A stretch of DNA of 64,000 bases, from contig JAKSMW010000003.1 in NCBI GenBank assembly GCA_024400395.1, forward strand, positions 40,926-104,925, written 5' to 3'. Position numbers and translations under genes: made by a program. Origin of the DNA: Bacteroidales bacterium. Its GTDB lineage: Bacteria > Bacteroidota > Bacteroidia > Bacteroidales > F082. Below the pieces are notes generated by a model, which had not been told where the DNA came from, ran no database searches, and worked only from the letters and a program-made list of their open reading frames with translations. Of the stretch, positions 56,487-64,000 are shown piece after piece (position 1 is the stretch's first letter; each line of letters opens with the position of its first letter).

Positions 56487-57062
56487 TCATTTGATTTCTT
56501 CAGGTTCGGCCTCTGAGATACGCACCGGCACCGCCTTGTTCACGGCATCGAGCTTGTCTTTGTCCGTGATGTCGGCGTAATGCTGTTGGAAGTATCTCAT
56601 CGCGACTTCTTCTCTGAGTTCATTGAAAGCTTTCGCTAATTCATTCTGAACGGCGATGTACATCATATAAGAAGTACCGCGGTCATTCTTAAGTGATACG
56701 ACGCCTTTGTTTGTCATAAAGCTGCCGATAAGCTCGATTTCCTTTGTCTCCACCTCCGGAGCTTTCTCATCGTATGGTTTCGGTGTGATGAATTCCTTGG
56801 TGATGTCCTTGAGTGTTGACACATCGCCCGGCTTTCCGTTCACCATGAGCTTGTCGTACTTGTTGATCATGACGTTCAAAATGTTTCTTTCTTTCACTTT
56901 GACATCCATGTCAGGGTTTTCTATCGGTGGGGGCAGACGACGGGTGATACCGCTGTCCGTGTCCATCGTAGTGGTAACGAGGAAGAATATCAACAGCAAG
57001 AAAGAGATATCGGCCATTGAACTGGCGTTGATTTCCGGTACTTTCTTTTTCTTACGAGACAT
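56487..57062 (-). CDS. ExbD-type biopolymer transport protein, longer paralogue
   Basis: A 191-residue ExbD. The N-terminal helix holds the key Asp in ASSMADISFLLLIFFLVTTTM. The periplasmic part is longer than in the next gene (PYDEKAPEVETKEIELIGSF, DRGTSYMMYIAVQNEL). It is the first of two exbD genes and lies 17 bases after the small membrane-protein gene. Confidence 0.93.
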   Translation of the reverse strand: MSRKKKKVPEINASSMADISFLLLIFFLVTTTMDTDSGITRRLPPPIENPDMDVKVKERNILNVMINKYDKLMVNGKPGDVSTLKDITKEFITPKPYDEKAPEVETKEIELIGSFMTNKGVVSLKNDRGTSYMMYIAVQNELAKAFNELREEVAMRYFQQHYADITDKDKLDAVNKAVPVRISEAEPEEIK

Positions 57063-57079
57063 GATGATTCCCTTCCTTA

Positions 57080-57505
57080 TTATTTGTTAATGAGTTTCGA
57101 AACGGCTGAATAGATCACAGCTGCGATTGTTGCACCGATGACGATATAGACGAACACCATGAAGAAGTCGACGAATGACTCGACACCTCTTGTGACGCCC
57201 ATTGATTCAAGATATTCCATTGGAAGTGTTGAGCCTTTCGCGAGCAGCCAGGCGAGCAATGCCACGACGGCTGTTATGGCGATGTAAAGGCCTATTGACT
57301 TGACGCTCTTCGGGTTGATGATGATGCCGAAGACAGGTGCAAACAAAATCGCAACCACAGTCAATCCAAGCATGCAATATGCAAAGACCATCGCCGTGCC
57401 AACGCTTTCCTGACCAGATGCCATGACGATGATGGCGAAGATGACGTTGAGGGCCATGAGGCCTATGAGACCATATTTGCAGTATTTTGATAATTTATCG
57501 ACCAT
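57080..57505 (-). CDS. Four-helix membrane protein of the ExbB/ExbD operon
   Basis: A 141-residue protein with four predicted membrane helices (about 11-31, 37-60, 71-88, 113-133) and no charged motif of known function. It sits between exbB and the two exbD genes, 20 and 17 bases away. A gene of this kind is regularly found in this place in Bacteroidales, which suggests an accessory subunit of the motor. I do not recognise its fold. Confidence 0.75.
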   Translation of the reverse strand: MVDKLSKYCKYGLIGLMALNVIFAIIVMASGQESVGTAMVFAYCMLGLTVVAILFAPVFGIIINPKSVKSIGLYIAITAVVALLAWLLAKGSTLPMEYLESMGVTRGVESFVDFFMVFVYIVIGATIAAVIYSAVSKLINK

Positions 57506-57525
57506 GATTCTTCTCTTTTGTTAGA

Positions 57526-58365
57526 TTAGTTTTTCTTTGAATAAGCGTGGAGCATGTCCATGAAAGTGATTGATGAGTCTTCCATATCATTGACGATGCC
57601 CTCGATCTTGTTGAGGATGAAGTTGTAGCAGATCTGAAGGATGACAGCGACGATAAGACCGAACACTGTTGTCAAAAGAGCAACCTTCATACCGCCTGCG
57701 ACGACTGTAGGGCTGATGTCACCTGCTGCTGCGATGGCGTCGAATGCCGCGATCATACCGATAACTGTTCCCATGAATCCCAACATTGGTCCCAAGGCGA
57801 TGAACAGTGAAATCCAGCTCGCGCCGCTCTCAAGGTTGCCTGTCATGACTGAACCGTATGAAACGATTGACTTCTCGACTTCCTCAAGACCGTCGTTGTA
57901 ACGCATGAGGCCCTGGTAGAAGATGCTCGCGACCGGGCCGCGTGTGTTACGGCAGAGGTCTTTGGCCTTCTCGACGCCGCCCTTGTTGAGTGTGGCCTCA
58001 AGTTCTGTGAGAAGCTTCTTCGTGTTTGTTGTGCTTAATGTCAGATAGATGATTCTCTCGATTGACACTGCCAAGCCGAGAACCAAGATTAACAAAATGA
58101 CGCTCATGAAGCCCCAGCCACCATCGATGAACTGTTTCTTCAAAACTTCGTGGAATGTGGCATCCGTCTCAGGTGCTGCCAATGGGTTTGACTGAACTGG
58201 TGCAACTTCCTGTGCAGGTGCTGCTGGTTCTACTGCTGGAGTCTCAGCGACTTGTTCTGTCTGAGCTTCAACTGGTTGTGCGTTCTCTTCTTGTGCGAGA
58301 AGTGTGTTGCTGATTCCGAATGTCAAGAAACCCGCAACTGTTAACAAAGCAAATAACTTTTTCAT
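57526..58365 (-). CDS. exbB: ExbB/TolQ/MotA-type proton channel subunit
   Basis: A 279-residue protein. A signal-like first helix (residues 5-24) is followed by a Pro/Gln/Glu-rich linker (about 25-70), which is usual for Bacteroidota ExbB. Three further membrane helices follow, with the MotA/TolQ/ExbB signature LFIALGPMLGFMGTVIGMI and GGMKVALLTTVFGLIVAVIL. It drives TonB or TolA together with the ExbD subunits. It is the first gene of the four-gene operon; tonB is not in the window. Confidence 0.95.
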   Translation of the reverse strand: MKKLFALLTVAGFLTFGISNTLLAQEENAQPVEAQTEQVAETPAVEPAAPAQEVAPVQSNPLAAPETDATFHEVLKKQFIDGGWGFMSVILLILVLGLAVSIERIIYLTLSTTNTKKLLTELEATLNKGGVEKAKDLCRNTRGPVASIFYQGLMRYNDGLEEVEKSIVSYGSVMTGNLESGASWISLFIALGPMLGFMGTVIGMIAAFDAIAAAGDISPTVVAGGMKVALLTTVFGLIVAVILQICYNFILNKIEGIVNDMEDSSITFMDMLHAYSKKN

Positions 58366-58458
58366 GATGTGAAATGTTGATTACTACTTTTTTTTGTTGA
58401 TTTAATTGATTTTCTTTTTATTTAACTTAATTTAACTTTATTCAAATTATCTTTTTTG

Positions 58459-58546
58459 CGGAGAGAGCGGGATTCGAACCCGCGATACCCTTTTGGAGTA
58501 TACACACTTTCCAGGCGTGCTCCTTAAACCACTCGGACATCTCTCC
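58459..58546 (-). tRNA. tRNA-Ser(GGA)
   Basis: Eighty-eight bases on the minus strand with a long variable arm, as in class II tRNAs. Acceptor GGAGAGA / TCTCTCC, anticodon stem-loop CACGC-CTGGAAA-GTGTG with anticodon GGA, variable arm TATACTCCAAAAGGGTATC and T arm CGGGTTCGAATCCCG. Discriminator G; CCA is not encoded. Confidence 0.95.
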
Positions 58547-58579
58547 AGACGCCTTTTTCCAACCCGTAAAAAATCGGGT

Positions 58580-58609
58580 CAAAATTACACATTTTTTCTT
58601 TAGGAACAA
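58580..58609 (-). promoter_or_regulatory. Promoter of tRNA-Ser
   Basis: On the minus strand TAATTTTG (58580-58587) is preceded after 19 bases by TTG (58607-58609). A small hairpin ACCCG/CGGGT lies between it and the tRNA, probably in the trailer-free 5' leader. Confidence 0.65.
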
Positions 58610-58843
58610 CATTTATTTTGAAACAAAGTATCTTTTTTTAAAAAATTTCGTTCCGTTTTTTCTAAATATTGCATTATCAACGGAATAGAATTTCATCAAA
58701 CACAAGTCACCCAAGTTTTTCACGCAAGTTGCGCAAAATATATTTCCGATGTCTTCTGTTTTTAGTTGCACAAGTCTTTTTTACTCCGTTAAAATTTTGA
58801 TAATTTTCATCAAATTTCCTTTACCTGATTGCCAAGCCACATC
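58610..58843. other. AT-rich gap without genes
   Basis: Between the tRNA-Ser promoter and the asparaginase stop no ORF or stable hairpin is seen. Bases 58699-58770 contain CACAAGTCACCCAAG, GCAAGTTGCGC and GTTGCACAAGT, which look like worn copies of the repeat found intact at 14342-14383. Confidence 0.5.
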
Positions 58844-59869
58844 CTAAACCGTCATCTCTCCTCTCAACGGCGTCTGCAAATAGTGCTCGATGCTCTTTCT
58901 GTCGAGGCCTTCGCCGATGAGGTACATCATCTTCGCCAACGCCGACTCCGTCGTGATGTCGTGGCCGCTTATCACCCCGATCCTGTCGAGGTCAAGGCTC
59001 GTCTCATAACGCCCCATCTCCACCGACCCCGATTTGCACTGCGTCACATTATATATAATGAGCCCGTTGTCGATGGCTTCTTTCAGGCTGTCGATGAACC
59101 ATTCCGTCGTCGGGGCGTTGCCCGAGCCGAAGGTCTCCATGATTAGCCCTTTCAGCCCAGGAGTGTGCAGCGTGTGACGCACGAACTCCGGCGTGATGCC
59201 AGGGAAAAGCTTCAGGATGCCGACATTCGTGTCGAAATTCTTGTGGACGATGAGGTTTCCGCCGCCCGGATTGCTGATGTATTCCCTGTTGAATTTTATC
59301 TTGATGCCGACATCGGCGAGTGTCGGGTAGTTTCCTGTCGTGAACGCGTTGAAATGCTCGGCGTTGTGCTTCGTCGATCTGTTACCCCTGAGCAGCTCGT
59401 TCTCGAAGAAAATGCACACCTCTGGCACGCAAGGCATTCCGTCCTGATTTTTCGCGGCGGCGATCTCGATGGCCGCAATGAAGTTCTCGCGCCCGTCGCT
59501 TCTCACCATACCCATCGGCAGCTGCGAGCCGGTGAAGACCACGGGCTTGCTGAGGTTCTCGAGCATGAAACTCAACGCCGATGCACTGTAAGCCATTGTG
59601 TCTGAACCGTGTAACACAACGAAGCCGTCATATTTCTCGTAGTTCTCTTCAATCTTCTCGGCCAGCGAAACCCAGAAGTCAGGCGTCATGTTCGACGAGT
59701 CGATGAGATGCTCAAACGGATAGAAATCAATGCCGTATTCTAAATTGCGCAGGACAGGCAGGTGGTCGTAGATGTTGCCGAAGTCGAACGGCACAAGGCT
59801 CCCCGTCGCCGGGTCTTTCATCATCCCAATCGTGCCGCCTGTATATAAAACCAAAATCGAATTTCTCAT
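58844..59869 (-). CDS. ansA: Type I L-asparaginase
   Basis: A 341-residue enzyme from ATG 59869; the longer frame to 59911 would overlap tatD and is rejected. The first nucleophile threonine is in LYTGGTIGM at the N-terminus, the second in VVLHGSDTMAYSASAL, with FTGSQLPMG between them and the C-terminus. It splits asparagine to aspartate and ammonia in the cytoplasm. It lies 19 bases after tatD in a run of minus-strand genes. Confidence 0.95.
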   Translation of the reverse strand: MRNSILVLYTGGTIGMMKDPATGSLVPFDFGNIYDHLPVLRNLEYGIDFYPFEHLIDSSNMTPDFWVSLAEKIEENYEKYDGFVVLHGSDTMAYSASALSFMLENLSKPVVFTGSQLPMGMVRSDGRENFIAAIEIAAAKNQDGMPCVPEVCIFFENELLRGNRSTKHNAEHFNAFTTGNYPTLADVGIKIKFNREYISNPGGGNLIVHKNFDTNVGILKLFPGITPEFVRHTLHTPGLKGLIMETFGSGNAPTTEWFIDSLKEAIDNGLIIYNVTQCKSGSVEMGRYETSLDLDRIGVISGHDITTESALAKMMYLIGEGLDRKSIEHYLQTPLRGEMTV

Positions 59870-59888
59870 AATTTTTAATTTTAATCTT

Positions 59889-60722
59889 TTAAATCCGGTC
59901 ACATGTTCCATGTACTCGGCTATTCAGGTAGTGCCCTGCGGGCACCTTAAACAACGCCGAAGCGTTTTCGGTAGTTTTATCTATAATTTCGTCTAATGTC
60001 AGATTGTAAATCTCCGCCACTTTCTCCGCCGTTTTCACGATGTAAGCGGGTTCGTTGCGCTTGCCGCGATACGGCACCGGCGGCAGATACGGGTCGTCGG
60101 TCTCCAAAACGATTGATTCCAAAGGTATCTCGTTCAGGAAATCTCTCACGAAACAGTTTTTGTATGTTATCACGCCGCCGATGCCGAGCGCGAACCCGTA
60201 CGACAACGCTGTCTTCGCCTCGTCGAAAGTGCCGTTGAAACAGTGCATCACGCCTCTCAGACGCCCGTCCTGCTCGTTGTCGATGACTCTGAACATCTCC
60301 GGGAACGCGTTTCTCGTGTGAACCGACACCGGAAGACCGAGTTCCTTCGCCCATTTCAGCTGCTCGTGCAGAACGTCAACTTGCTGTTTCTCAAAGGTTC
60401 TGTCCCAATAGAAATCCAGGCCGATCTCGCCGATGCCGACCAAGTCGGAGTTGAGCGTTGAGAGTAGGGAGTTGAGTGTGTCCTCGATCACGCCGAGATG
60501 TCTCACGTAATCTTCTTTCACCGATTCGGGATGAAGCCCCATCATAACTCTCACGTTTTCAGGATGTTTCTCGTAAAAGTCCATCATGGGTTTTATCGAA
60601 AGCTCGTCGGTGTTAGGCAGCAGCAGCATTTCCACACCGGCGTCGAGTGCACGCCGGAAGGCTTCTTCGCGGTCGGCGTCGAAGGCCTCGTCGTAGATGT
60701 GGCAATGTGTGTTGATAATCAT
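59889..60722 (-). CDS. tatD: TatD-family metal-dependent hydrolase with altered C-terminus
   Basis: A 277-residue TIM-barrel hydrolase. The metal site starts with NTHCHIYD (H5, H7), then GIGEIGLDFYWD, PVSVHTRN, MHCFNGTFDEA and ETDDPYLPP. TatD proteins are 3'-5' DNA/RNA exonucleases or D-aminoacyl-tRNA deacylase-like. Two odd features stand out: an insert LNSLLSTLNSD (residues about 83-93) made by a CTCAACTC-type repeat, and the last 18 residues (VPAGHYLNSRVHGTCDRI), which are encoded by a palindromic repeat. A normal TatD would end near ENASALFK. The gene lies 11 bases after hflX. Confidence 0.92.
   Translation of the reverse strand: MIINTHCHIYDEAFDADREEAFRRALDAGVEMLLLPNTDELSIKPMMDFYEKHPENVRVMMGLHPESVKEDYVRHLGVIEDTLNSLLSTLNSDLVGIGEIGLDFYWDRTFEKQQVDVLHEQLKWAKELGLPVSVHTRNAFPEMFRVIDNEQDGRLRGVMHCFNGTFDEAKTALSYGFALGIGGVITYKNCFVRDFLNEIPLESIVLETDDPYLPPVPYRGKRNEPAYIVKTAEKVAEIYNLTLDEIIDKTTENASALFKVPAGHYLNSRVHGTCDRI
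59895..59945. repeat. Palindromic element, shortened copy B, inside the end of tatD
   Basis: Matches copy A (11279-11412, opposite strand): GTACTCGGCTATTCAGGTA (59912-59930) corresponds to the 19-bp arm, followed by GTGCC-CTGCG-GGCAC (59931-59945), and CCGGTCACATG to the left corresponds to the outer flank. One arm and one inner hairpin remain. Confidence 0.8.
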
Positions 60723-60733
60723 GACCTTATATC

Positions 60734-61915
60734 TTAATAAAGGAAGTTGTCGAAGGGATATTTAAGGGCGTGCATGTCTTTGATCTCGTGGTAAAGCAAG
60801 TCCCTGAACTCCTGGTAGTTCTCCTTGTCTTTCGCCGAGATGAAGATGCAGGGGCTGCCCTTCGCCATCCACGTCTTCTTCCAGTCGTCGAGCGTATAGT
60901 TGCGTTTTGTCGCCGGAGTGAGGTCGTCTTCCTCTTTCACTTCGTATTGATATGCGTCTATCTTGTTGAAAATCATGATGACTTTCTTGTCGCCCGCGCC
61001 TATCTCGCTCAGTGTCTGGCTCACCGTCTCAATCTGCGACTCGAAGTCGGGGTGCGAGATGTCAACGACGTGGAGCAGTATGTCCGACTCTCTCACCTCG
61101 TCGAGCGTTGACTTGAACGACTCGATGAGCTGTGTCGGCAGCTTGCGGATGAAGCCGACGGTGTCTGACAGCAGGAACGGCAGGTTGTCGATGACGACTT
61201 TCCTGACCGTGGTGTCCAAGGTGGCGAAGAGTTTGTTCTCGGCGAACACGTCGCTCTTGCTCAACATGTTCATTATCGTTGACTTGCCGACGTTAGTGTA
61301 GCCGACCAATGCGACGCGCACGAGTTGCTGTCGGTTCTTGCGCTGCACCGACTTCTGCATGTCGATCTCTTTGAGTTTTTCTTTCAGCAGGGCTATCTTA
61401 TCGCGTATGATCTTGCGGTCGGTCTCGATCTGTGTCTCGCCGGGGCCGCGCATCCCGATGCCGCCGCGCTGACGTTCGAGGTGGGTCCACATCCGCGTGA
61501 GGCGTGGAAGCATATATTGGTATTGTGCGAGTTCCACCTGCGTCTTGGCGTAGGCGGTCTTCGCGTTCTTCGCGAAGATGTCCAAGATGAGGTTGGTCCT
61601 GTCCAAGATGCGGCATTCGAGTTCCTTCTCGAGGTTGCGTATCTGCGTCGCGCTCAGCTCGTCGTCGAAGATGGCCATGTCGATGTTCTCCGCCTTGACG
61701 TACTGATGCAGTTCCTCGAGTTTGCCGGAGCCGAGATATGTCACGCTGTTGGGCCGGTCGAGCGGCTGCACGAAACGCCCCACGGTGACTCCGCCCGCCG
61801 TCTCAAGGAGGAACTCAAGCTCGTCGAGGTATTCCTCGGTCCTCTCTCTGTTCTGCTCGTAGGTGCTGACGGCGACGAGCACCGCACGCTCCGGGACCTT
61901 TTCGTGACTTATCAT
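60734..61915 (-). CDS. hflX: Ribosome-associated GTPase HflX
   Basis: A 393-residue GTPase. N-terminal domain (VQPLDRPNSVTYLGSGKLEEL), a coiled linker with RRGGIGMRGPGETQIETDRK, which is the HflX signature, and the G domain: G1 VGYTNVGKST, G3 DTVGFI, G4 NKID, G5 ISAKD. HflX splits stalled or stress-damaged ribosomes. Length is normal. It is followed by tatD after 11 bases and preceded by a repeat-rich spacer. Confidence 0.97.
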   Translation of the reverse strand: MISHEKVPERAVLVAVSTYEQNRERTEEYLDELEFLLETAGGVTVGRFVQPLDRPNSVTYLGSGKLEELHQYVKAENIDMAIFDDELSATQIRNLEKELECRILDRTNLILDIFAKNAKTAYAKTQVELAQYQYMLPRLTRMWTHLERQRGGIGMRGPGETQIETDRKIIRDKIALLKEKLKEIDMQKSVQRKNRQQLVRVALVGYTNVGKSTIMNMLSKSDVFAENKLFATLDTTVRKVVIDNLPFLLSDTVGFIRKLPTQLIESFKSTLDEVRESDILLHVVDISHPDFESQIETVSQTLSEIGAGDKKVIMIFNKIDAYQYEVKEEDDLTPATKRNYTLDDWKKTWMAKGSPCIFISAKDKENYQEFRDLLYHEIKDMHALKYPFDNFLY

Positions 61916-61919
61916 AGAG

Positions 61920-61986
61920 TTGGAAAGTTTATAAAGGTTTAAAGGTTGAAAGTTTGTAAAGTTTATAAATGTTGAAAGTTTGAAAG
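61920..61986 (-). repeat. GAAAGTTTATAAA-type repeats between trpS and hflX
   Basis: Five or more imperfect copies of GAAAGTTT(A/G)TAAA and GGTTGAAAGTTTG fill the gap. On the other strand they read ACTTTATAACTTTCAA-like, as at 8941-8960 and 11424-11452. Confidence 0.8.
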
Positions 61987-62985
61987 TCAGAATGGTTTGA
62001 AGCCGATTATCTCCCTGACTTCCTTCACTGTCTTGGCGGCGCTTTCGCGGGCTTTCTCGGCGCCCATGCGTGCCACCTTATTAATATAGTCGTCGTCGGC
62101 GTCGATTTCGCGGATGCGTTCGCGTATCGGGGTGACGAACTTTATCATGTCTTCGGCGAGTTGTTTCTTCATGTCGCCGTAGCGGACCGTCATGTTATTA
62201 TATGCGTCGTCGAAGAATTTCACGGTGTCGGGTGTCGAGACGATGCTCATGAGCTGGAAGAGGTTCTGTATGGCCTCCGGCTTCTCCTGATTCATCTCTG
62301 TCGGGCCGCTGTCGGTCTTGGCGCGCATCACTTTCTTGCGGATCGAGGCGTCGTCTTCGGCCAAGAAGATGGCGTTGCCTTCGCCTTCGCTCTTGCCCAT
62401 CTTGCCGTTTCCGTCGAGGCCTGGCACCTTAACTAATTGGTTTCCAAAATTAAACGCCTGCGGAATCGGGAAGTATTCCACTCCGTAGATGTTGTTGAAA
62501 CGTCCGGCGAAGTCACGGGCTTTCTCGAGGTTCTGTTCCTGGTCCTTGCCCACGGGCACGTAGTTCGAGCGGTGGATGAGGATGTCGGCGGCCATGAGGG
62601 TCGGGTAGGTGAGTAGGCCGGCGTTGACGTTGTCGGGCTGCTTGCGCACCTTCTCCTTGAACGTCGTAACACGTTCAAGCTCACCGATATACGCATTCAT
62701 GTTCAGGAAAAGATAAAGCTCCAGCACCTCCGGCACGTCGCTCTGCACATACAGCGTCGCCTTCTCGGGATCGACTCCCGCTGCGAGGTATTCGACTAAG
62801 ATCTGGCGCACCCTTCCGTGAAGGTCATCTGGATGCGGATGTGTCGTAAGTGAATGATAGTCAGCTATAAAGAAATAGCAATTGTAGTTATCCTGAAGGC
62901 GGATGAAGTTCTTCACCGCACCGAAGTAGTTGCCAAGGTGCAAATTTCCTGTCGGCCTGATGCCGCTGAGTACTGTCTTTTTCAT
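61987..62985 (-). CDS. trpS: Tryptophanyl-tRNA synthetase
   Basis: A 332-residue class I synthetase from ATG 62985 (62991 is an alternative two codons up). The HIGH-type motif is TGNLHLGNYFG, substrate region ADYHSLTTHPH, and the KMSKS-type loop is GNGKMGKSEG. It charges tRNA-Trp. Length is typical. The -7 box lies 17 bases before the ATG. Confidence 0.97.
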   Translation of the reverse strand: MKKTVLSGIRPTGNLHLGNYFGAVKNFIRLQDNYNCYFFIADYHSLTTHPHPDDLHGRVRQILVEYLAAGVDPEKATLYVQSDVPEVLELYLFLNMNAYIGELERVTTFKEKVRKQPDNVNAGLLTYPTLMAADILIHRSNYVPVGKDQEQNLEKARDFAGRFNNIYGVEYFPIPQAFNFGNQLVKVPGLDGNGKMGKSEGEGNAIFLAEDDASIRKKVMRAKTDSGPTEMNQEKPEAIQNLFQLMSIVSTPDTVKFFDDAYNNMTVRYGDMKKQLAEDMIKFVTPIRERIREIDADDDYINKVARMGAEKARESAAKTVKEVREIIGFKPF

Positions 62986-63002
62986 ATTCAATTTTTAAAC
63001 TT

Positions 63003-63011
63003 GCAAAAATA
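63003..63011 (-). promoter_or_regulatory. -7 promoter element of trpS
   Basis: TATTTTTGC on the minus strand, 17 bases before the ATG at 62985. Confidence 0.6.
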
Positions 63012-63070
63012 CAAAAAAGTTTGCAGTGTTGGAAACCGTGACCGGAGATTTTTGTTTTTCATCAGAAAAA

Positions 63071-63125
63071 TTCAACAAAATCCATGTCTCATGTTTCGGA
63101 AAAATGTATTTTTGCAAAATTAAAT
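63071..63125 (+). repeat. Promoter-containing direct repeat, copy 1 (upstream of MNT/HEPN)
   Basis: Fifty-five bases that recur at 63888-63942 with four mismatches. The segment includes the -7 box TATTTTTGC (63107-63115) and begins TTCAACAAAATCCATGTC. Transcription would start near 63121, close to the ATG at 63140. Confidence 0.9.
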
Positions 63126-63139
63126 GCATGTTCGACAAT

Positions 63140-63460
63140 ATGACAAGATACGAAAAAGTAATCGGAAGAATAAAAAAGGTTGGAAGTGAGACTATTTCCG
63201 ATGGAAGTCATATTGTTTTGTATGGCTCTCGCGCTCGAGGCGATGCCAAAGAAGGTTCCGATTGGGATTTGTTGGTGCTGCTCGACAAAGCGGAAATCGA
63301 ACAGCAGGATTACGATGGAATATGCTATATGTTGACATCTCTCGGATGGGAACTTGGTGAAATTATCATACCGGTTTTATATACCAAAAAGGAATGGGAT
63401 GACAGTTCGCATACTCCTTTTTACAAAAATGTTGAATCAGAAGGAATAGTTTTGATATGA
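63140..63460 (+). CDS. MNT-type nucleotidyltransferase (antitoxin-like)
   Basis: A 106-residue protein from ATG 63140; ATG 63128 is an alternative, while the longer frame to 63026 crosses the promoter. The nucleotidyltransferase motif is YGSRARGDAKEGSDWDLLVL, with the GS and DxD elements intact. In MNT/HEPN modules this protein inactivates the partner HEPN RNase by transferring AMP to a tyrosine. The stop overlaps the HEPN start by 4 bases (ATGA), so the two are coupled. Confidence 0.88.
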   Translation: MTRYEKVIGRIKKVGSETISDGSHIVLYGSRARGDAKEGSDWDLLVLLDKAEIEQQDYDGICYMLTSLGWELGEIIIPVLYTKKEWDDSSHTPFYKNVESEGIVLI

Positions 63461-63855
63461 GTTTAAATGAGGAAGAAAGGAAAATTGTTGTGGATCTTGA
63501 ACTTGACAAGGCTTCGAGGCTGTTGGTTCAAGCCGAGAGAAATGTAGAAATCGAATTGTGGGATGTCGTTGCAAACAGGTTGTATTACTCGTTATTCCAT
63601 GCGGTGTCTGCGATGCTTGTTCATGACCATATCAATGTCAGTTCACATAAAGGTGCTGTGATGTTATTTGGGCAACATTACATCACGACGGGTAAGTTTC
63701 TGCCGGATGAAGGACGGTTTTATTCGCAACTTCAGACTATGCGGGAAAAGGCGGACTACAACTGCAATTGGTGCGCTACGGAAGAGATAATCAAACCAAT
63801 GATTGACCCGGCAAGAAGATTTATTGAAAAAGTCAGGTTGTATGTCGGTTTGTAA
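63457..63855 (+). CDS. HEPN-domain RNase-like protein (toxin-like)
   Basis: A 132-residue HEPN protein. It keeps the catalytic R-x6-H motif in NRLYYSLFHAVSAML, flanked by a tyrosine pair that may be the AMP-acceptor site. The pattern DKASRLLVQAERNVE and the helix with TMREKADYNC complete the four-helix bundle. The gene is coupled to the MNT gene and lies between two copies of the same promoter segment. RNase activity is known for the family, not shown here. Confidence 0.85.
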   Translation: MSLNEEERKIVVDLELDKASRLLVQAERNVEIELWDVVANRLYYSLFHAVSAMLVHDHINVSSHKGAVMLFGQHYITTGKFLPDEGRFYSQLQTMREKADYNCNWCATEEIIKPMIDPARRFIEKVRLYVGL

Positions 63856-63887
63856 TGATGGTCTCACCAAAGTTTCACAAATAGCTT

Positions 63888-63942
63888 TTCAACAAAATCA
63901 ATGTCACATGTTTCGGAAAAGTGTAATTTTGCAAAATTAAAT
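63888..63942 (+). repeat. Promoter-containing direct repeat, copy 2 (downstream of MNT/HEPN)
   Basis: Copy of 63071-63125 with 51 of 55 identical bases, including a -7 box TAATTTTGC (63924-63932). It lies 33 bases after the HEPN stop and points toward the right edge of the window, where another gene is expected. The remaining bases (63943-64000) carry TATAGGTCAA twice and no ORF. Confidence 0.9.
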
Positions 63943-64000
63943 ATAGGCGTATAGGTCAAATTGCAGGATTTTTTAGTCTATGTATGTCGCTATAGGTCAA

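Noticed and set aside
59870-59911. N-terminal extension of asparaginase
   Set aside because: It overlaps the end of tatD; the family start MRNSILVLYTGGTIG lies at 59869.
63943-64000. Start of a repeat array (TATAGGTCAA twice)
   Set aside because: Only two copies are visible before the window ends, which is too little to call.

Overview
The window reads as chromosomal DNA of a fermentative member of the order Bacteroidales (Bacteroidota), probably from an uncultured or gut-type lineage. Several independent signs agree: promoters of the Bacteroides type (-7 TAnnTTTGc, often with a TTG/TTTG about 19-21 bases upstream), type IX secretion (T9SS) C-terminal domains, a SusC-like TonB receptor, a PorV/PorQ-family protein, a DUF5103 protein, an OstA-like protein, and lipoproteins with SCxx/ASC lipoboxes. 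Stops are standard, and TGA clearly terminates several genes. There are no rRNA genes, no CRISPR array, no transposase and no recognisable phage block.

Layout. 1-1200: tail of a T9SS-secreted protein, a RhuM/ORF6N hybrid protein and tRNA-Ala(GGC). 1261-8327: an OstA-like LPS-transport protein, then an energy-conserving acyl-CoA operon on the minus strand (acyl-CoA carboxylase alpha, acyl-CoA dehydrogenase, phosphate butyryltransferase, butyrate kinase). 8479-11455: a small secreted protein, then a surface lipoprotein locus whose main gene carries one in-frame TGA, with an unusual leader (5' hairpin, G9/C9 tract, 12 x 9-bp array) and a branched palindromic repeat. 11456-17539: adenosylhomocysteinase, an alpha-L-fucosidase, and a leucyl-tRNA synthetase carrying an inserted DUF559-like PD-(D/E)xK domain. 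17723-21924: a histidine kinase, then a compact PqqD-like / HprK-like / S24-S26 peptidase cassette and rlmN. 21934-35771: a Rieske-like lipoprotein, a propeller-type LytS kinase with its LytTR regulator, and next to it a TonB receptor, a giant T9SS-type protein and a PorV/PorQ-family protein. 35883-40501: greA (with a terminator in its leader), a HIT protein, a membrane sulfatase-superfamily protein and an rRNA methyltransferase. 40556-46319: an O-acyl transfer operon, MBOAT plus three consecutive AlgJ-like paralogues. 46420-55849: tyrS, a small Cys-rich membrane protein, two AAA_14/DUF4143 ATPases (one behind three evenly spaced palindromes), apbE, a DUF5103 protein and priA. 56013-58365: an ExbB/ExbD energy-transduction operon. 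58459-62985: tRNA-Ser(GGA), asparaginase, TatD, HflX and trpS. 63071-64000: a MNT/HEPN toxin-antitoxin pair flanked by two nearly identical promoter segments.

How parts may work together. The ExbB/ExbD operon can energise TonB receptors such as the one at 26503. PorV-family proteins and the DUF5103 protein belong to the T9SS export theme, of which the 1465-residue protein and the fragment at the left edge are likely clients. The MBOAT/AlgJ group would acylate an exported polymer. The acyl-CoA operon would form ATP from butyryl- or branched acyl-phosphate.

A recurring feature is non-coding: short, unrelated tandem arrays (9, 21, 22 and 23 bp periods, and ACTTTATAACTTT-like runs) that sit just after stop codons, in two cases extending into coding sequence, plus a palindromic element present twice. 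The best candidates for something new are the PqqD/HprK/S24 cassette, the LeuRS-nuclease-fold fusion, the triple operator array, the three-paralogue acyltransferase operon, the palindromic element that supplies the end of tatD, and the duplicated promoter around MNT/HEPN.
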